Part shown: in pieces, positions 1 to 10,351 of the stretch
Layout: each line of letters starts with the position of its first letter
How positions within the stretch are numbered: the first letter of the stretch is position 1
Source of the DNA: Zopfochytrium polystomum
Taxonomy: Eukaryota; Chytridiomycota; Chytridiomycetes; Chytridiales; Chytridiaceae
Assembly (NCBI GenBank): GCA_025765615.1
Contig: JAIVFJ010000433.1
Location: forward strand, 1-42,267
DNA: 42,267 nucleotides
Direction: 5' to 3'
Notes under the pieces: generated by a model
Told to the model about the DNA's origin: nothing
The model's input: only the letters and a program-made list of their open reading frames with translations
Databases searched by the model: none
Translations under genes and position numbers: made by a program

Positions 1-3000
1 AGGTTCCCGCAAAAGTCGTTCACGAAACCATGAGGCAGGCGAAGATGGCGCAGCAACAACAGCGACGCAGCAGCAAGCTCAGGTCCAAGTCCAGCAACCC
101 GCAGCAGCTACAGCTGCACCCACCGCACCTGCTCCGGTTGCTGCGCCGCTGCCTCCACAACAACAGCCTCCCTCGCAAGCAGCACATGTTTATCAGCCCC
201 AACAACCTTCCGCGCAGCATTTCGCACCGGTGAGAGAGCACTTCGCTGTGACATTAAATATGTCCCCTGATTTCTCTCGATGTATTTGTCAGACCCCGGC
301 ACTATTGGATCCGGCAGCACTTTCACAAGAGTTTCCCGGATTGTACGAAGACGGCAGAACAGCAGAGAAGGTTGTGGATCCCACTCCCGTTTCGGGTGTC
401 CTTCGGTTCGAAGTGTTTACAGGAGACGTGCTCGATGGGCAATACGTTCTTATTGGAACTGACCGCGGTCTTTTCTTCAACGACCTTGCAAATCCTCGAC
501 TAGAGCCCATTCCGCTCATCCGAAACGTTATATTCCGCCAAATTGAAGTTGTGTCCGACTTTGGCGTAATGATGGCCCTCTCAGGAAAGCATAACCACAT
601 TCGGCAGTACCGATTGAGCTCTATCAGGAAATTGATCCTGTACCTGCTTGGTGGAAATGCCGCCCAACTAGCGAAGAAGAACTTCAATGTCCCCATATCG
701 GAGGCTCAATCCCAAGAGGCATCAGCAGTGGAGACGGACCACGAGTACCGCGTTCTGAACGAACCTGTTATGGAGGACGAGATGCAGCTGGTGCAGAAGT
801 GGTCCAGCGACTACATCAAGATTGTCGGCACCAAAGAATCAAAGAGCTTCTTGATCCAACGATCGGAGATTTCTATCTTCATGGGAGTTTTATTCCGGCA
901 AGATGTCGTTTTGTTCGAGTGGGCCAAAGAGCCGTATCTCAAGTTCATGAAACTCAAGGCTTTCTGGCTTCCTGAAACTCCCAAGTTTGTTAACTTGATC
1001 CACGATGGTCTTGGAGTACGTGAAGTTTATATGGCGTACTCCAACGAAGCGAACTTGGTTCAAGTCAGCGACTCAAAAGTCCGAGAGGTTGAGGTTCACC
1101 AGGAATTCCTCAAGTCGGTCGTAAACAGCGGTTTCAGTAGTGGAGGCGGAGGAGCGCTGGGATTCGGGCGTGGTCTTGTCAGCGGAATGACCAACGGGCC
1201 GCGATGGCAAAGCTTCATGCAGATTCCGTTCTCAGAGTCGAAGAAAAACGAACTGCGGACCATGTCGCGATCAAATGTGACCGTGAACCGAAAGCTCGCC
1301 GCAGTGCAGGGCGCGAACGCGATGAAGACGTCTGCGAAAGTGGACCGATACTTTTGGCAACGTTTCATAGAGTCACGCGCGTTGTCGATATCGAGAGCCA
1401 GCCTATGATTGGTTCTGGTGTAGGCGGTTGGAAGGATGGCGTGATGTGGCTGGAGCCCCCCCAGGAGTTGGTTCTCCGCCCAATCGACCATGTTATGGCG
1501 GTTACTCGTAACGCTATCGAAATTGTGGATTGGAAATCTGCCAAACCTGTACAAACTGTCAAGATTGATCCGAATGCCTCAATTCGGTGCATTGCGAGTC
1601 GAGACGGCGGGCTCTTACTGCTGGCTGAGAGGAAAAGGAGGGGATTTGTTGTCTACCACTTACGGGAAAAGGCTAAGCCGAAAGCACTGCCGCCCACGCC
1701 GGCTGAGCTCGCAAAGCAGCGCTTGAAGCCGCGCAGGGTTCCAGCCCAGAACCTGCAAACGCTCCCGGAGGTACGGGCTTTTCTGCTGGACCAGACACGG
1801 ACGAGGAAGACGAAAATACACTTGGCTCAAAGGGCGCACCTCCTCCGCAACAAGGGCACCAGCAGCAGCAGCAACAGCAACAGCAACAGTACCAGTACTA
1901 CCAACAGCAACAGCAGCAGCAACAGCAGCAGCAAGGACATCAACGGCGGCCGTCAGCAGACGAAGTGGCGAAAGGAATGGGCCAATTGTCTGTAGCTGAT
2001 GGTAATCCGCAAAGCCATCCGTACCAGCAGCAACAGCATTACCAGCAGCAGCAGTACCAGCAGCAACAGTATCAACAGCAGCAGTACCAGCAGCAGCTAC
2101 AGCAGCAGCAACAGCAAATCCAGCCGCCGCATCCAGCGCATCCGCCACAGCCGCCGCCGCAACGTGTTTCAGTTCCTTCGCAGCAGTCTGCGCAAATGGA
2201 GTACTCGTCTGGAGAGCCAAAGAGTCCTGACTCTCCCAAATCGACGAGGTCTAATCCTGTCATTTCGCCGACGTACTCGCAGCCGCCACCGTTCCCCTCC
2301 GGCCCGCCCCCAACGGGAACACCTCCTCATGGTAGTCCAATTATGAGTGGGGGCCGACCAGCGCCGCCAGGGGTGCGCCCGCCACCTCCCCCACCCAGTG
2401 CGCACGCACCAGCCCCTTATATGTACGGTGCTCCCAACCCTGGAGCTCGCCCGCCCCCGCCGCCTGGGGCCCCAATGCCGTATTACCCGGTGGCGACCCT
2501 GACGCGGCCGGCGCCTCCTCCGATGGGCATGTACAACCCGCAGTACATGACGTTGACTGGTCCTCGTCCAGGCCCGCCGCCAATGCCGGGGACATTGGGC
2601 AGACCAGGCCCGCCGCCAGGTGTAGCTGCGGCGCCGCCCCCGCCTCCACAGGCAGCAGCACCTGGTGCAGATGCCGCGTACATGCAGCAGTACTATGCTG
2701 CGGCGGCGGCGCAGTACGGTCCGCAGTACCAACAGTATTACGCCCAGCAGTATCAGGCCTATATGGCGCAGCATGCGGCGGCTGTTGCGGCGGCAGGCGG
2801 TGGACAGACCCCGCCTGGCGCCCCTGGAGCGCCAGCTCCGGCGCAGGGCCAGGCCCCGGCCACAGCAGCAATGTATGATCCACGCTACGCAGCGGCGTAC
2901 GCGGCGGACCCACGGTACCAAGCCTACTACGCGCAGTATTACCAACAGCAACAGGCAGCGGCTGCTGCTGCCTACCAATCCGGCCAGAGCGGCAGCCCAC

Positions 3001-3053
3001 CGACTGGGTCCCCTATGTACAGAGCGGGGTCTGCTGGGCCAGGTCGCCAGTGA
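1..3053 (+). CDS. CNH (citron homology) domain protein with Gln/Pro-rich tail, 5' partial
   Basis: Reading is open from the window edge in frame 2. A likely 63-bp intron (230-292, GTGAGA...TTGTCAG, phase 0) follows a Gln/Ala/Pro-rich stretch. Next comes a CNH-like beta-propeller: early GTDRGLFF strand (about 450-475), QRSEISIFMGVLF (about 860-900), and the conserved closing strand HVMAVTRNAIEIVDWKSAK (about 1488-1545). CNH domains occur in Rho exchange factors, GCK kinases and vacuolar tethering proteins and usually bind small GTPases; which family this is cannot be told because the N-terminus lies outside the window. The tail (about 1830-3050) is Gln-rich, then Pro/Gly/Tyr/Ala-rich and probably disordered. 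Two frame changes interrupt the gene: frame 2 to 1 at the T run 1352-1355 (one T short), and frame 1 to 3 near 1704-1712 (one base short). Both sides of each read naturally, so sequence error is more likely than gene death. The stop is TGA at 3051-3053. Confidence 0.7.
1857..2180 (+). repeat. CAG/CAA triplet-rich coding repeat (polyglutamine)
   Basis: Runs of CAG and CAA interspersed with TAC encode Gln tracts broken by Tyr, in frame 3 of the CNH-protein gene. The interruptions by CAA and TAC make it an imperfect repeat. The same bases read in frame 1 give Ser/Asn runs, which are an artefact. Confidence 0.8.
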
Positions 3054-4075
3054 TTTCCCGGTTGTGCCCATTGCCTCCCTTTGCTTCCCGGCATAGTGCG
3101 TCTGCTCTCCTTGTCCACCGAGGCTGCCTGTACTGCGTTTCTTGTTGTTTTTTCCCAATCGCCAATTCCACTCAACAAAAAAAAAAAAAAAAAATTGCCC
3201 CGTAACCCACGTTTGTTGAAAGCCTTCTGTTCTGTTGCTTTTTTTTTCTTCGCCCATGCCCCTTCTTCTTTGTCCTCCTTTTTGGCTCCGTCTCGTTCGG
3301 GTTCAACCGTCGCTGTTTGGCGGAATTCTTTGTGGGGGTTGGGACATTGTCAAGTGGCAAGCGGCATTCTTCTGAATGGCAGCAAGCCTTGCAGAGACAA
3401 TTAAGCCTCGTACTAAAAAAAAGAGCTGGAGAAGAGCGTATGCACTCGCAAAGACCGGGGCGAAGGCCGCGGTAATATACTAGCTTGGAATAGCGAGCAT
3501 GATACTCTTCGCGCTTGAAGCCCCTAAGCTTGTTGGTCCTGTCAGAGTGAGGCGAAACCATGTAGTTTTCTTCATCGGTAAGGTACCATTTGGTGGCGGC
3601 GGCGTTTTCTGCCGTGGAAGTCGCCAAAACCTAGTGAAAAGTAACAACCGATTCTGACGGTGAAGCAGCTTCTGAGTGATCTGCTGACAGTTGACATGTG
3701 GTTCCCAGTTGAGGACAAACTGCCACCCATTGGCGTCATGGATGTCGCCGGGAACTTTTTTGACAAACTTATTGACGACCATAAGTGCGTCGCAGCAGGC
3801 TACTTTGCTCACCGCAAGTTGGGGCGTGCTAAAAATTGGAGCCGCGAACGGGACACACTCAACTAGAATGATTGGCTGGAATCATGAAAGCTTTCTATCC
3901 GGTCGCACTGCCATCATCAATCGCAGCAAACCACTACACCCATCAGGATAGGCCGCACAACTCGTGTAGTAGTTTCCACGAAGCTCCGCTGCAATTAGGC
4001 TGTGAAATGTTTTCACTGTGATGGTTTGTGGTACGCTGAGGTGGACGACCATGTTGCGCAGTATGCACTTCGCAC
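3054..4075. other. Intergenic segment between the CNH gene and VAS1
   Basis: It holds an 18-nt A run (3177-3194) just downstream of the CNH gene, T-rich DNA at 3236-3290, and one possible small gene (3480-3812, listed separately). The part from about 3870 to 4075 shows no gene and should contain the VAS1 promoter; no clear TATA or known factor site was recognised. Confidence 0.5.
3480..3812 (-). CDS. Possible small uncharacterised gene, strand uncertain
   Basis: On the minus strand two overlapping frames look protein-like. One starts with an ATG at 3812 and includes GWQFVLNWEPHV. A second, 3' part includes KWYLTDEENYMV and GFKREEYHARYSKL and would be joined through an acceptor CACTAG at about 3631; a GTATAT donor follows at about 3475. 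No canonical donor was found for the first junction, and the 28-bp gap between candidate sites is too short for introns of this genome. The plus strand also reads plausibly (3660-3866, KLPPIGVMDVAGNFFDKLI) and has a good GTAAGG...GCAG pair (3578-3668), but the frames do not join. I do not recognise a family on either strand. Confidence 0.25.
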   Translation of the reverse strand: MSKVACCDALMVVNKFVKKVPGDIHDANGWQFVLNWEPHVNCQQITQKLLHRQNRLLLFTRFWRLPRQKTPPPPNGTLPMKKTTWFRLTLTGPTSLGASSAKSIMLAIPS

Positions 4076-4294
4076 ATGTTTTTTGGTCGTCGAATCACTG
4101 GCTTGACTTGCCAAATTCTTCGCCCGATCACAGTCCATTGTCTGGCTGGGTCCGCCCTTTTTAATCCGTTCGCACAGTCTCGTCTCGGTCCCGCATTCGT
4201 CCGCTCGGAACCTTTCAGCCCTCGCCCGCATTTTCCAGTCCATCGCAACTGGATCGTTCGGTCGGTCACTTCAAATCCACCCTCGACAAACTCG
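4076..4294 (+). other. Candidate mitochondrial targeting extension of valyl-tRNA synthetase
   Basis: This 73-codon in-frame segment lies upstream of the ATG at 4295. It contains eight Arg, no Lys, no Asp and one Glu, with Arg spaced among hydrophobic and hydroxylated residues (start [17 protein letters not shown]). That composition fits an amphipathic presequence. There is no stop between the two ATGs. Whether transcription starts upstream of 4076 is not visible. Confidence 0.55.
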
Positions 4295-7200
4295 ATGAGT
4301 TCATCAGATTCGGTTCCCGACCAACCTCCTGCGGCGGCGCCGCTCTCCGAGGCCGATGAGGCCGCCAAGGCTTTGAAAAAGAAAGAACGCGAGGCGGCGA
4401 AGGCTGCCAAAGACGCTAAGAAGAACGCAAAGTTCGAGGCGAAGAAGGCGTCGCAAACGCAAGCCGCCAGCGCGCCAGCCGATGCAGCGAAAAAGGTAAA
4501 GATCTCTTTCAGGGAACAAATCCCAACCACGGTCTGCCATACAGGAAAAGAAAGAAAAGAAGCCAAAGGCAGGCGAAGACGATGAGTACGTCAACACGAC
4601 TCCGGCCGGTCAAAAGAAAGGTTCGTTTACGTGAAATCAGGTCACGCCATTGCTAATCGACGTAAAAGATATGACTGCCCCTTTTGCTTCGAAGTATAAC
4701 CCCGTCGCCGTCGAGTCCGCATGGTATTCCTGGTGGGAACAGCAGGGGTTTTTCCGGCCGCCTGAGCCTATTCCTGGAAAGAAGGAGGAAACCTTTGTCA
4801 TCTCCATTCCTCCCCCGAATGTCACCGGATCGCTTCACTTGGGGCACGCGCTTACAAGCTCAATCCAGGACACTTTGACGCGATGGTGACGAGGCTATTT
4901 TATTACTATTGCGTCTCTGATTTACCGATCACAGGAGTCGGATGCACGGGAAATCTGCACTTTACATTCCGGGATGCGATCACGCTGGTATTGCCACTCA
5001 GATTGTGGTAGAGAAAAAGTTGATGAGGGAAAAGAAGCTGACGAGGCATGATCTTGGAAGAGAGGAGTTCATAAAGCAAGTGTGGATCTGGAAGAATCAG
5101 TTGAGTGATCATGCAGACCGCGGTGCCCTGTGTTTCCCACTTACACTGTTTGCAGGTACGGAGACAGAATCTACGAGCAATTTAAGAGACTCGGTATATC
5201 CGTCGATTGGGACCGTGTCGCTTTCACTATGGATCCTGTAAGTTGTAGCTGCCCATTCCGACGCTAACTTTCGGTGTCAGGGACCCTCGCACGCTGTCGC
5301 AACAGCTTTCATTCGGCTTCAAGAAGAGGGTGTCATTTACCGTGACAATCGTCTTGTGAACTGGTGCACCAAACTAAAAACTGCCATATCTAACCTTGAG
5401 GTACGTATTATGGACCACTGCGTTCAAGTTTCTTACTGTACAATCTCAAGGTGGAGAATAAAGAGCTGGAGGGCTCCACTTGGCTGGCCGTGCCAGACCA
5501 TGCCGCTGATAAGAAGTATGAATTTGGTGTCATCATCTCCTTCGCGTACAAGATAGAAAACTCAGGTATTGTGGTTCTTTTCCTCAACTTCCGCTGTTTT
5601 ACCGAAACCGTAACAGACGAGGAGATCGTCGTTGCCACCACTCGTGTTGAGACCATGCTTGGAGATACAGCCATTGCAGTCCACCCCGAAGACGGACGCT
5701 ACACTCACTTGGTCGGAAAGTTTGCCGTTCACCCATTCAACTCGAGGAAAATCCCTATTGTAGCCGACACTTACGTCGAAAAGGATTTCGGGACAGGTAA
5801 TTTGTTCTTGAGACTTTTGCAGATCTTAATCACGATTCCAATTTCTCAGGTGCTGTCAAAATCACTCCTGCTCATGACCCGAACGATTACGCCCTCGGAA
5901 AGCGTCACAACCTTCAATTCATCAACATTTTCACGGACGACGGAAAAGTCAATCATGAGGGTGGACAGTTTGAGGTACGTTTCTCTGATTCACGTATTTC
6001 TGTCTTAACATTTGTGAAGGGCCTACAAAGGTTTGATGCTCGTAACGCAATTATCAAGGAGCTGCAGTCTCGAGGGTTGTACCGGGACAAGCAAAACAAC
6101 AAAATGCAAATTCCCATTTGCACGTAAGTGTAAATCTCAACTCTAGTTTTGAATCTGACTTGGCCTCAGCCGTTCTGGGAATATTGTAGAGCCGATGATG
6201 AAGCCGCAGTGGTGGGTGAACTGCAAAGACATGGCGGCAGCGGCAATCAACGCCGTCAAAAGCGGAGAGCTGGAGATCATTCCGAAAACATCAGAACGAG
6301 ACTGGTTCCTTTGGTTGGAGAAGATCCAGGATTGGTGCATTTCTCGACAGTTGTGGTGGGGTCATCGCGTACCTGCCTACCTGATTCGCATTGATGGAAA
6401 AACAGCCGATGTGAGTTGCCATCGGCCAGCTACCTGTGGTTGTATCTTTAGTGATTGACGCGCCGTTCTTAGGAATTCAAAAAGGACAATTGGGTGTCTG
6501 CTCTTTCTGAGGAGGAAGCTTACGAAAAGGCGTACGCGCGCTTCCCTAAAATTAGCCGCGAGAAGATTACGCTCGAGCAAGACCCCGACGTTTTGGATAC
6601 GTGGTTTTCGTCTGGTCTCTGGCCATTTTCTATCCTGGGCTGGCCAAAGAAAACGCTCGACTTGGACAGATTCTATCCTAATGCACTTTTGGAGACTGGC
6701 CACGACATTCTCTTCTTTGTAAGTCTTTTGGATCTCAACTTTCGTATCTCACACCGTTTCACAGTGGGTTGCACGTATGGTGATGATGGGCATCAAATTG
6801 ACGGGGCAGGTTCCTTTCAAGCAGGTGAGTTACACTTCCAGAACATAAAATTTTGGGGAAATTTTCAAACTCTTGACGGTCTCAGGTATTCTGTCATGCA
6901 ATGGTGCGAGACGCTCACGGCCGGAAAATGAGCAAGTCGCTCGGCAATGTCATCGATCCACTGGATGTGATTGAGGGCATTGCTCTACTTGATCTCCAAA
7001 AACGACTGGAAGAGGGCAACCTGGATCCAAAGGAAGTGACGAAGGCAAAGGACGGGCAGAAACGAGATTTTCCGAACGGCATCCCACAGTGTGGAACGGA
7101 CGCGCTTCGCTTCGCCTTGCTGGCTTACACCACCGGCGGTCGGGACATCAACCTGGACATTCTTCGCGTCGAAGGTTACCGCAAATTCTGCAACAAGCTG

Positions 7201-8306
7201 TGGAACGCCACAAGACTGGCGCTCATGAAGCTGGGTGAAGACTTTATCCCTAAAGAAGATGCACTCGGCCTCACTGGCCACGAGTCGCTGTCGGATCTTT
7301 GGATCCTGAACAAGCTCAACATCGCCGTGGCCGAGGTCAACACCCATCTTGAACAGCGCAACTTTATGGCGGCGACCACAGCGGCGTACAACTTTTGGCT
7401 TTACGAGTTTTGCGATGTTTACTTGGAGATCAGCAAGCCTATTATCGGCGGTCCCGACGCCGTCCGGTCCCGCGCGGCCCAGGAAACCCTCTACACCTGC
7501 CTCGACGCTGGCTTGAAGCTGCTGCACCCAATGATGCCGTTCGTCACCGAGGAGCTGTGGCAGCGGCTCAACCGCCGCCCCAACGACCCGCTTTCCCTGA
7601 CTATCATGCTTGCAAAGTACCCGACTGAAAACCCGGCGTGGAGCCACCCGAAGGCGGACGAAGACTTTGAGGCCGTCAACAAGGTTGTGAGGGCCGCACG
7701 TTCGCTTGTCTCGAACTACAACATCCCAGAGAACTGGCGTAAGCGTTTCTTTTGCTCTTCTGCTTTTCCCCGTACTTCTCTAATGGCCGTGCCAACCTTT
7801 CGCATCAAGTCTACGTCCAAACGAGCAATTCCGCGCTCCTGTCGATTCTCCAGCGCGACGCGGCGGTCATCACGGAGGCGCTCGTGAAGAACGCAAAGAG
7901 CCTGCAAGTGCTGACCAAGGACGAGAGCGCGCCCGCGGGCTGCGCCGTCGTGCCCGTGTCCGAGGACTGCAACGTGTACCTGCTCGTCAAGGGGAAAGTT
8001 GACTTTGACGTGGAGCTGGCCAAGCTGCAGGCGCAGAAGGAGAAGGCGCTCGAGCAGCTCGCCGAGCTGAGGAAGAAGACGGAGGCTCCGGGTTACGAGA
8101 AGAAAGTGAAGCTCGAGGTCCGCGAGGCGAATGCGGCCAAGGTTTGCTTTCATTTTTTAAGTTCTCCGGTTTTGCTTCGGCTTGTTTGTGGGAGGCCCGT
8201 TTGCTCACTAACGCTTCGTTCTTTCTCACAGATCAAGACCTTTGAGGCCGAGATTGAGACGGTCACCACTGCGTTTGAAAACTTTGTGAAGCTTCGCGAC
8301 GAGTAA
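4076..8306 (+). CDS. VAS1: Valyl-tRNA synthetase (cytosolic, probably also mitochondrial), 16 exons
   Basis: Class I aminoacyl-tRNA synthetase that charges tRNA-Val. Exons: 4076/4295-4495, 4545-4620, 4669-4885, 4935-5099, 5156-5237, 5281-5400, 5451-5565, 5617-5796, 5850-5974, 6020-6123, 6170-6410, 6473-6718, 6765-6824, 6886-7738, 7810-8141, 8232-8306. From ATG 4295 they sum to 3192 nt (1063 residues), close to yeast Vas1p (about 1100), with no frame break. Visible parts: Lys/Ala-rich charged N-terminal extension; HIGH-type [12 protein letters not shown] (about 4817-4850); editing-domain segments [10 protein letters not shown] and [15 protein letters not shown] exactly at 6925-6939; anticodon-binding region with [10 protein letters not shown]-terminal coiled coil [19 protein letters not shown]. 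All introns are GT-AG, 43-90 bp. An in-frame ATG at 4076 adds 73 residues rich in Arg and poor in acids, resembling a mitochondrial presequence; yeast VAS1 makes both enzymes from one gene by alternative starts. Both ATGs have weak -3 bases (C and T). Confidence 0.96.
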
Positions 8307-8710
8307 TGCGGACTTGTTGGTGGGGTGGTTTGATTTTTAGTGGACACTTTTGTCCGAAAGGTCCAGCAAAATACATGCAGTCTATTTTTTGGATACTTGC
8401 TTTGCGAAAGCACTTCAAGTGGTGTTGTGGCTTGATCACATGCAGGTTAACAAATGTGCCACCAGAAGCTCACGTAAGCCTAGATATCCAGAGTGCTTTC
8501 GCGACTCCAGAGTCAAACGCGAGCCTTTGTCTGTGACACTGAAAAAAAAAATGAAAAAAAAAAAAGAATAGGTTTGTTTTTGGTTGGGCATTCAGTTTTA
8601 TATTCGAGAGGGAGCGGTGAGGATGGCCAGGTGGGAATCACTCAAAGAGGCTTATACACGATATCGAAGGGGGCTAAAGCCGCGGCAGCGAAGAATACAG
8701 GGGAAGATCA
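8307..8710. other. VAS1 3' flank, no gene seen
   Basis: It holds A-rich runs (8541-8569) and no convincing coding sequence. No upstream exons of the multicopper oxidase were found here: no HWHG or HAH copper motif appears in any frame. Confidence 0.5.
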
Positions 8711-9753
8711 ATGGGGCACTCAGGTTCTCCTGGAGCGTGCGGGGCGCTCGGATACCTTTCGTTCGTCCTGCCAAACCACACGCTGACGCCCATCGAAGTC
8801 GACGGAACGTACGTCGCGCCGACCGTCGTCTCGCACCTCGAGGTCGCGCCGGGGATGCGCTTCTCGGTCCTGGTCAAGACGGACCAGCCCGTCGGCGACT
8901 ACTGGATGACGGCGTCGGTGCGGTGGCGCGCATCGGGTCCCAGCAACGGGCTGTCGATCCTGCGGTACAGCGGCGCCGCGACGCCCGCCACCGTCCCCGC
9001 GCCGGCGCCCGCGACGCTGGTGCGCGGGCCGCCCGAGGCGCTCGAGTGGGGCCAGAACCTGACGGCCCACCCGACGCTCCGCAAGCGGGTGATGCCGCGC
9101 GGGCCGGCCAACCTGACGCTGGTGCTCGAGGCGCGGCAGCTGCGCACGGCGGACGGGTTCCTCCGGTGGGCGATGAACAACGTGAGCTACGCGCTGCCGA
9201 GGGACGTCTCGCTGCTCGAGTCGGCGTACTCCAAGACGCTGGCGGCGCTGCCGCGCGAGACCGCGGTCATCACGCTGCCGTCCAACGGCGTGGTCGACGT
9301 GATTGTGCAGAACCTGGCCGGGCCGAGCGGCGTGTGTGAGATTCATCCGTGGCACTTGCATGGTGAGTGAGAGGAGGCTTGGCTTGCTGCTGCCTGTGTA
9401 CATCCATTCTCTGCTCACTATAACCGCTCAATCAACCCACCTCAGGCCACTCCTTCTGGGACCTCGGTGGCGGCCCGGGCTACTACGACGCCAACTCGAC
9501 GTCCGCGACGCTCCCGGAGAACCCGGTCTACCGAGACGTGGTGGCCGTATACCCGTACGGGGGCGCGTACTTCCAGACCGCGCTCGCGGCGGCCGCGCCG
9601 TGCGGATGGAAGCGGATCCGCTTCGTGGCAGACAACCCGGGCGTGTGGCCGTTCCACTGCCACATTCCCTCGCACATGGTCATGGGCATGATGGTGGTGT
9701 TTGCTGAGGGCCTCGACGACTTACCGCACTGGCCGCGAGAGGCCAGATACTAG
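8711..9753 (+). pseudogene. Multicopper oxidase (laccase/ferroxidase-type), 5'-truncated
   Basis: The remaining part covers the second half of a multicopper oxidase. Two exons, 8711-9362 and 9446-9753, are split by an 83-bp GT-AG intron. The clear match starts at ALGYLSFVLPNHTLTPIEVDG (about 8750), the middle cupredoxin domain, then VVDVIVQNL. The third copper motif HPWHLHGHSFW spans the splice site and the fourth, HCHIPSHMVMGM, lies near 9655-9690, giving the T1/T2/T3 ligands of the last domain. The first cupredoxin domain with HWHG and HAH (normally about 150-250 residues) is missing, so the T2/T3 cluster cannot form. The ATG at 8711 is simply the first in frame. The segment is much more GC-rich than its neighbours. 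The downstream frame is intact, so truncation may be recent or an assembly artefact. Confidence 0.85.
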
Positions 9754-10351
9754 AGCTTGAGCGGTTCTCGCTCGGGTGCAATCCTTTTCTTTTCTTCAGG
9801 ATGTTTGAAAAACTATGCTTGGTGGATGAGGGGGGATCACCCTTCTCTTATCACAACTTCCTATTGTCTGAACTCTCTCCTACCACGACTGATTGTCTTG
9901 CAGTCGCCGTCTCTGGTACCGACTGTTTGCCTGTGGTCTCAGATTCCTACACGAACCTAGAGTAATAAAAGGAATCGTTGTTGCCGCGCAGTTCTTTGGC
10001 TCTTTCCACAAAAAGACCTCCGGCAATCACGGCAAGTCCTTGCGTAAGCGAGGTCGAAGAATACATGGCTGAGATTGTTGTTGTGTTACAGTAAGCTCAA
10101 TATTTGACAGCACCGGAGGGAAACCCCACCTTCACTTCACAACAGGGATCATAATAACGCGTAAACAAATATAAAAACCTTCTACAAGCCTTCACTTCAC
10201 AATGACGATCATAAAAACACGTAAACAAAATATAAAAACATACTGCAAGCCTAATAACACGAATCAAACACACAAGCAAGAAATCAACTAAGGCACCAAG
10301 CTGAATTCGCCAAGTGCGCACAAAGACCAAAGGGCATATGTCGCGTAGACA
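9754..10351. other. Intergenic segment with a two-copy tandem repeat
   Basis: This spacer lies between the convergent multicopper oxidase remnant (+) and the orphan gene (-), so it should hold both 3' ends. AT content rises from about 10080. An AATAAA-like signal (gagtaataaaagg) occurs near 9960. No gene was seen. Confidence 0.5.
10131..10251. repeat. Tandem duplication of a 60-61-bp unit
   Basis: Both units begin with ttcacttcacaa (10131 and 10191) and share gatcataa, acgcgtaaacaaa or acacgtaaacaaa, and tataaaaac. A few substitutions and one indel separate them. The unit is AT-rich and lies downstream of the orphan gene's stop codon. Confidence 0.8.

Noticed and set aside
1100..1360. An intron to explain the first frame change in the CNH gene
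   Set aside because: Frame 2 reads as natural protein up to VDRYF and frame 1 continues directly with ATFHRVTR; no GT-AG pair fits without removing conserved residues.
2169..3257. 362-codon Arg-rich frame on the minus strand
   Set aside because: It is the antisense shadow of the Pro/Ala-rich CNH-protein tail and has no recognisable domain.
8584..9339. 251-codon Arg/Ala-rich frame overlapping the oxidase
   Set aside because: It is a wrong-frame shadow in GC-rich DNA; the oxidase frame carries the conserved motifs.
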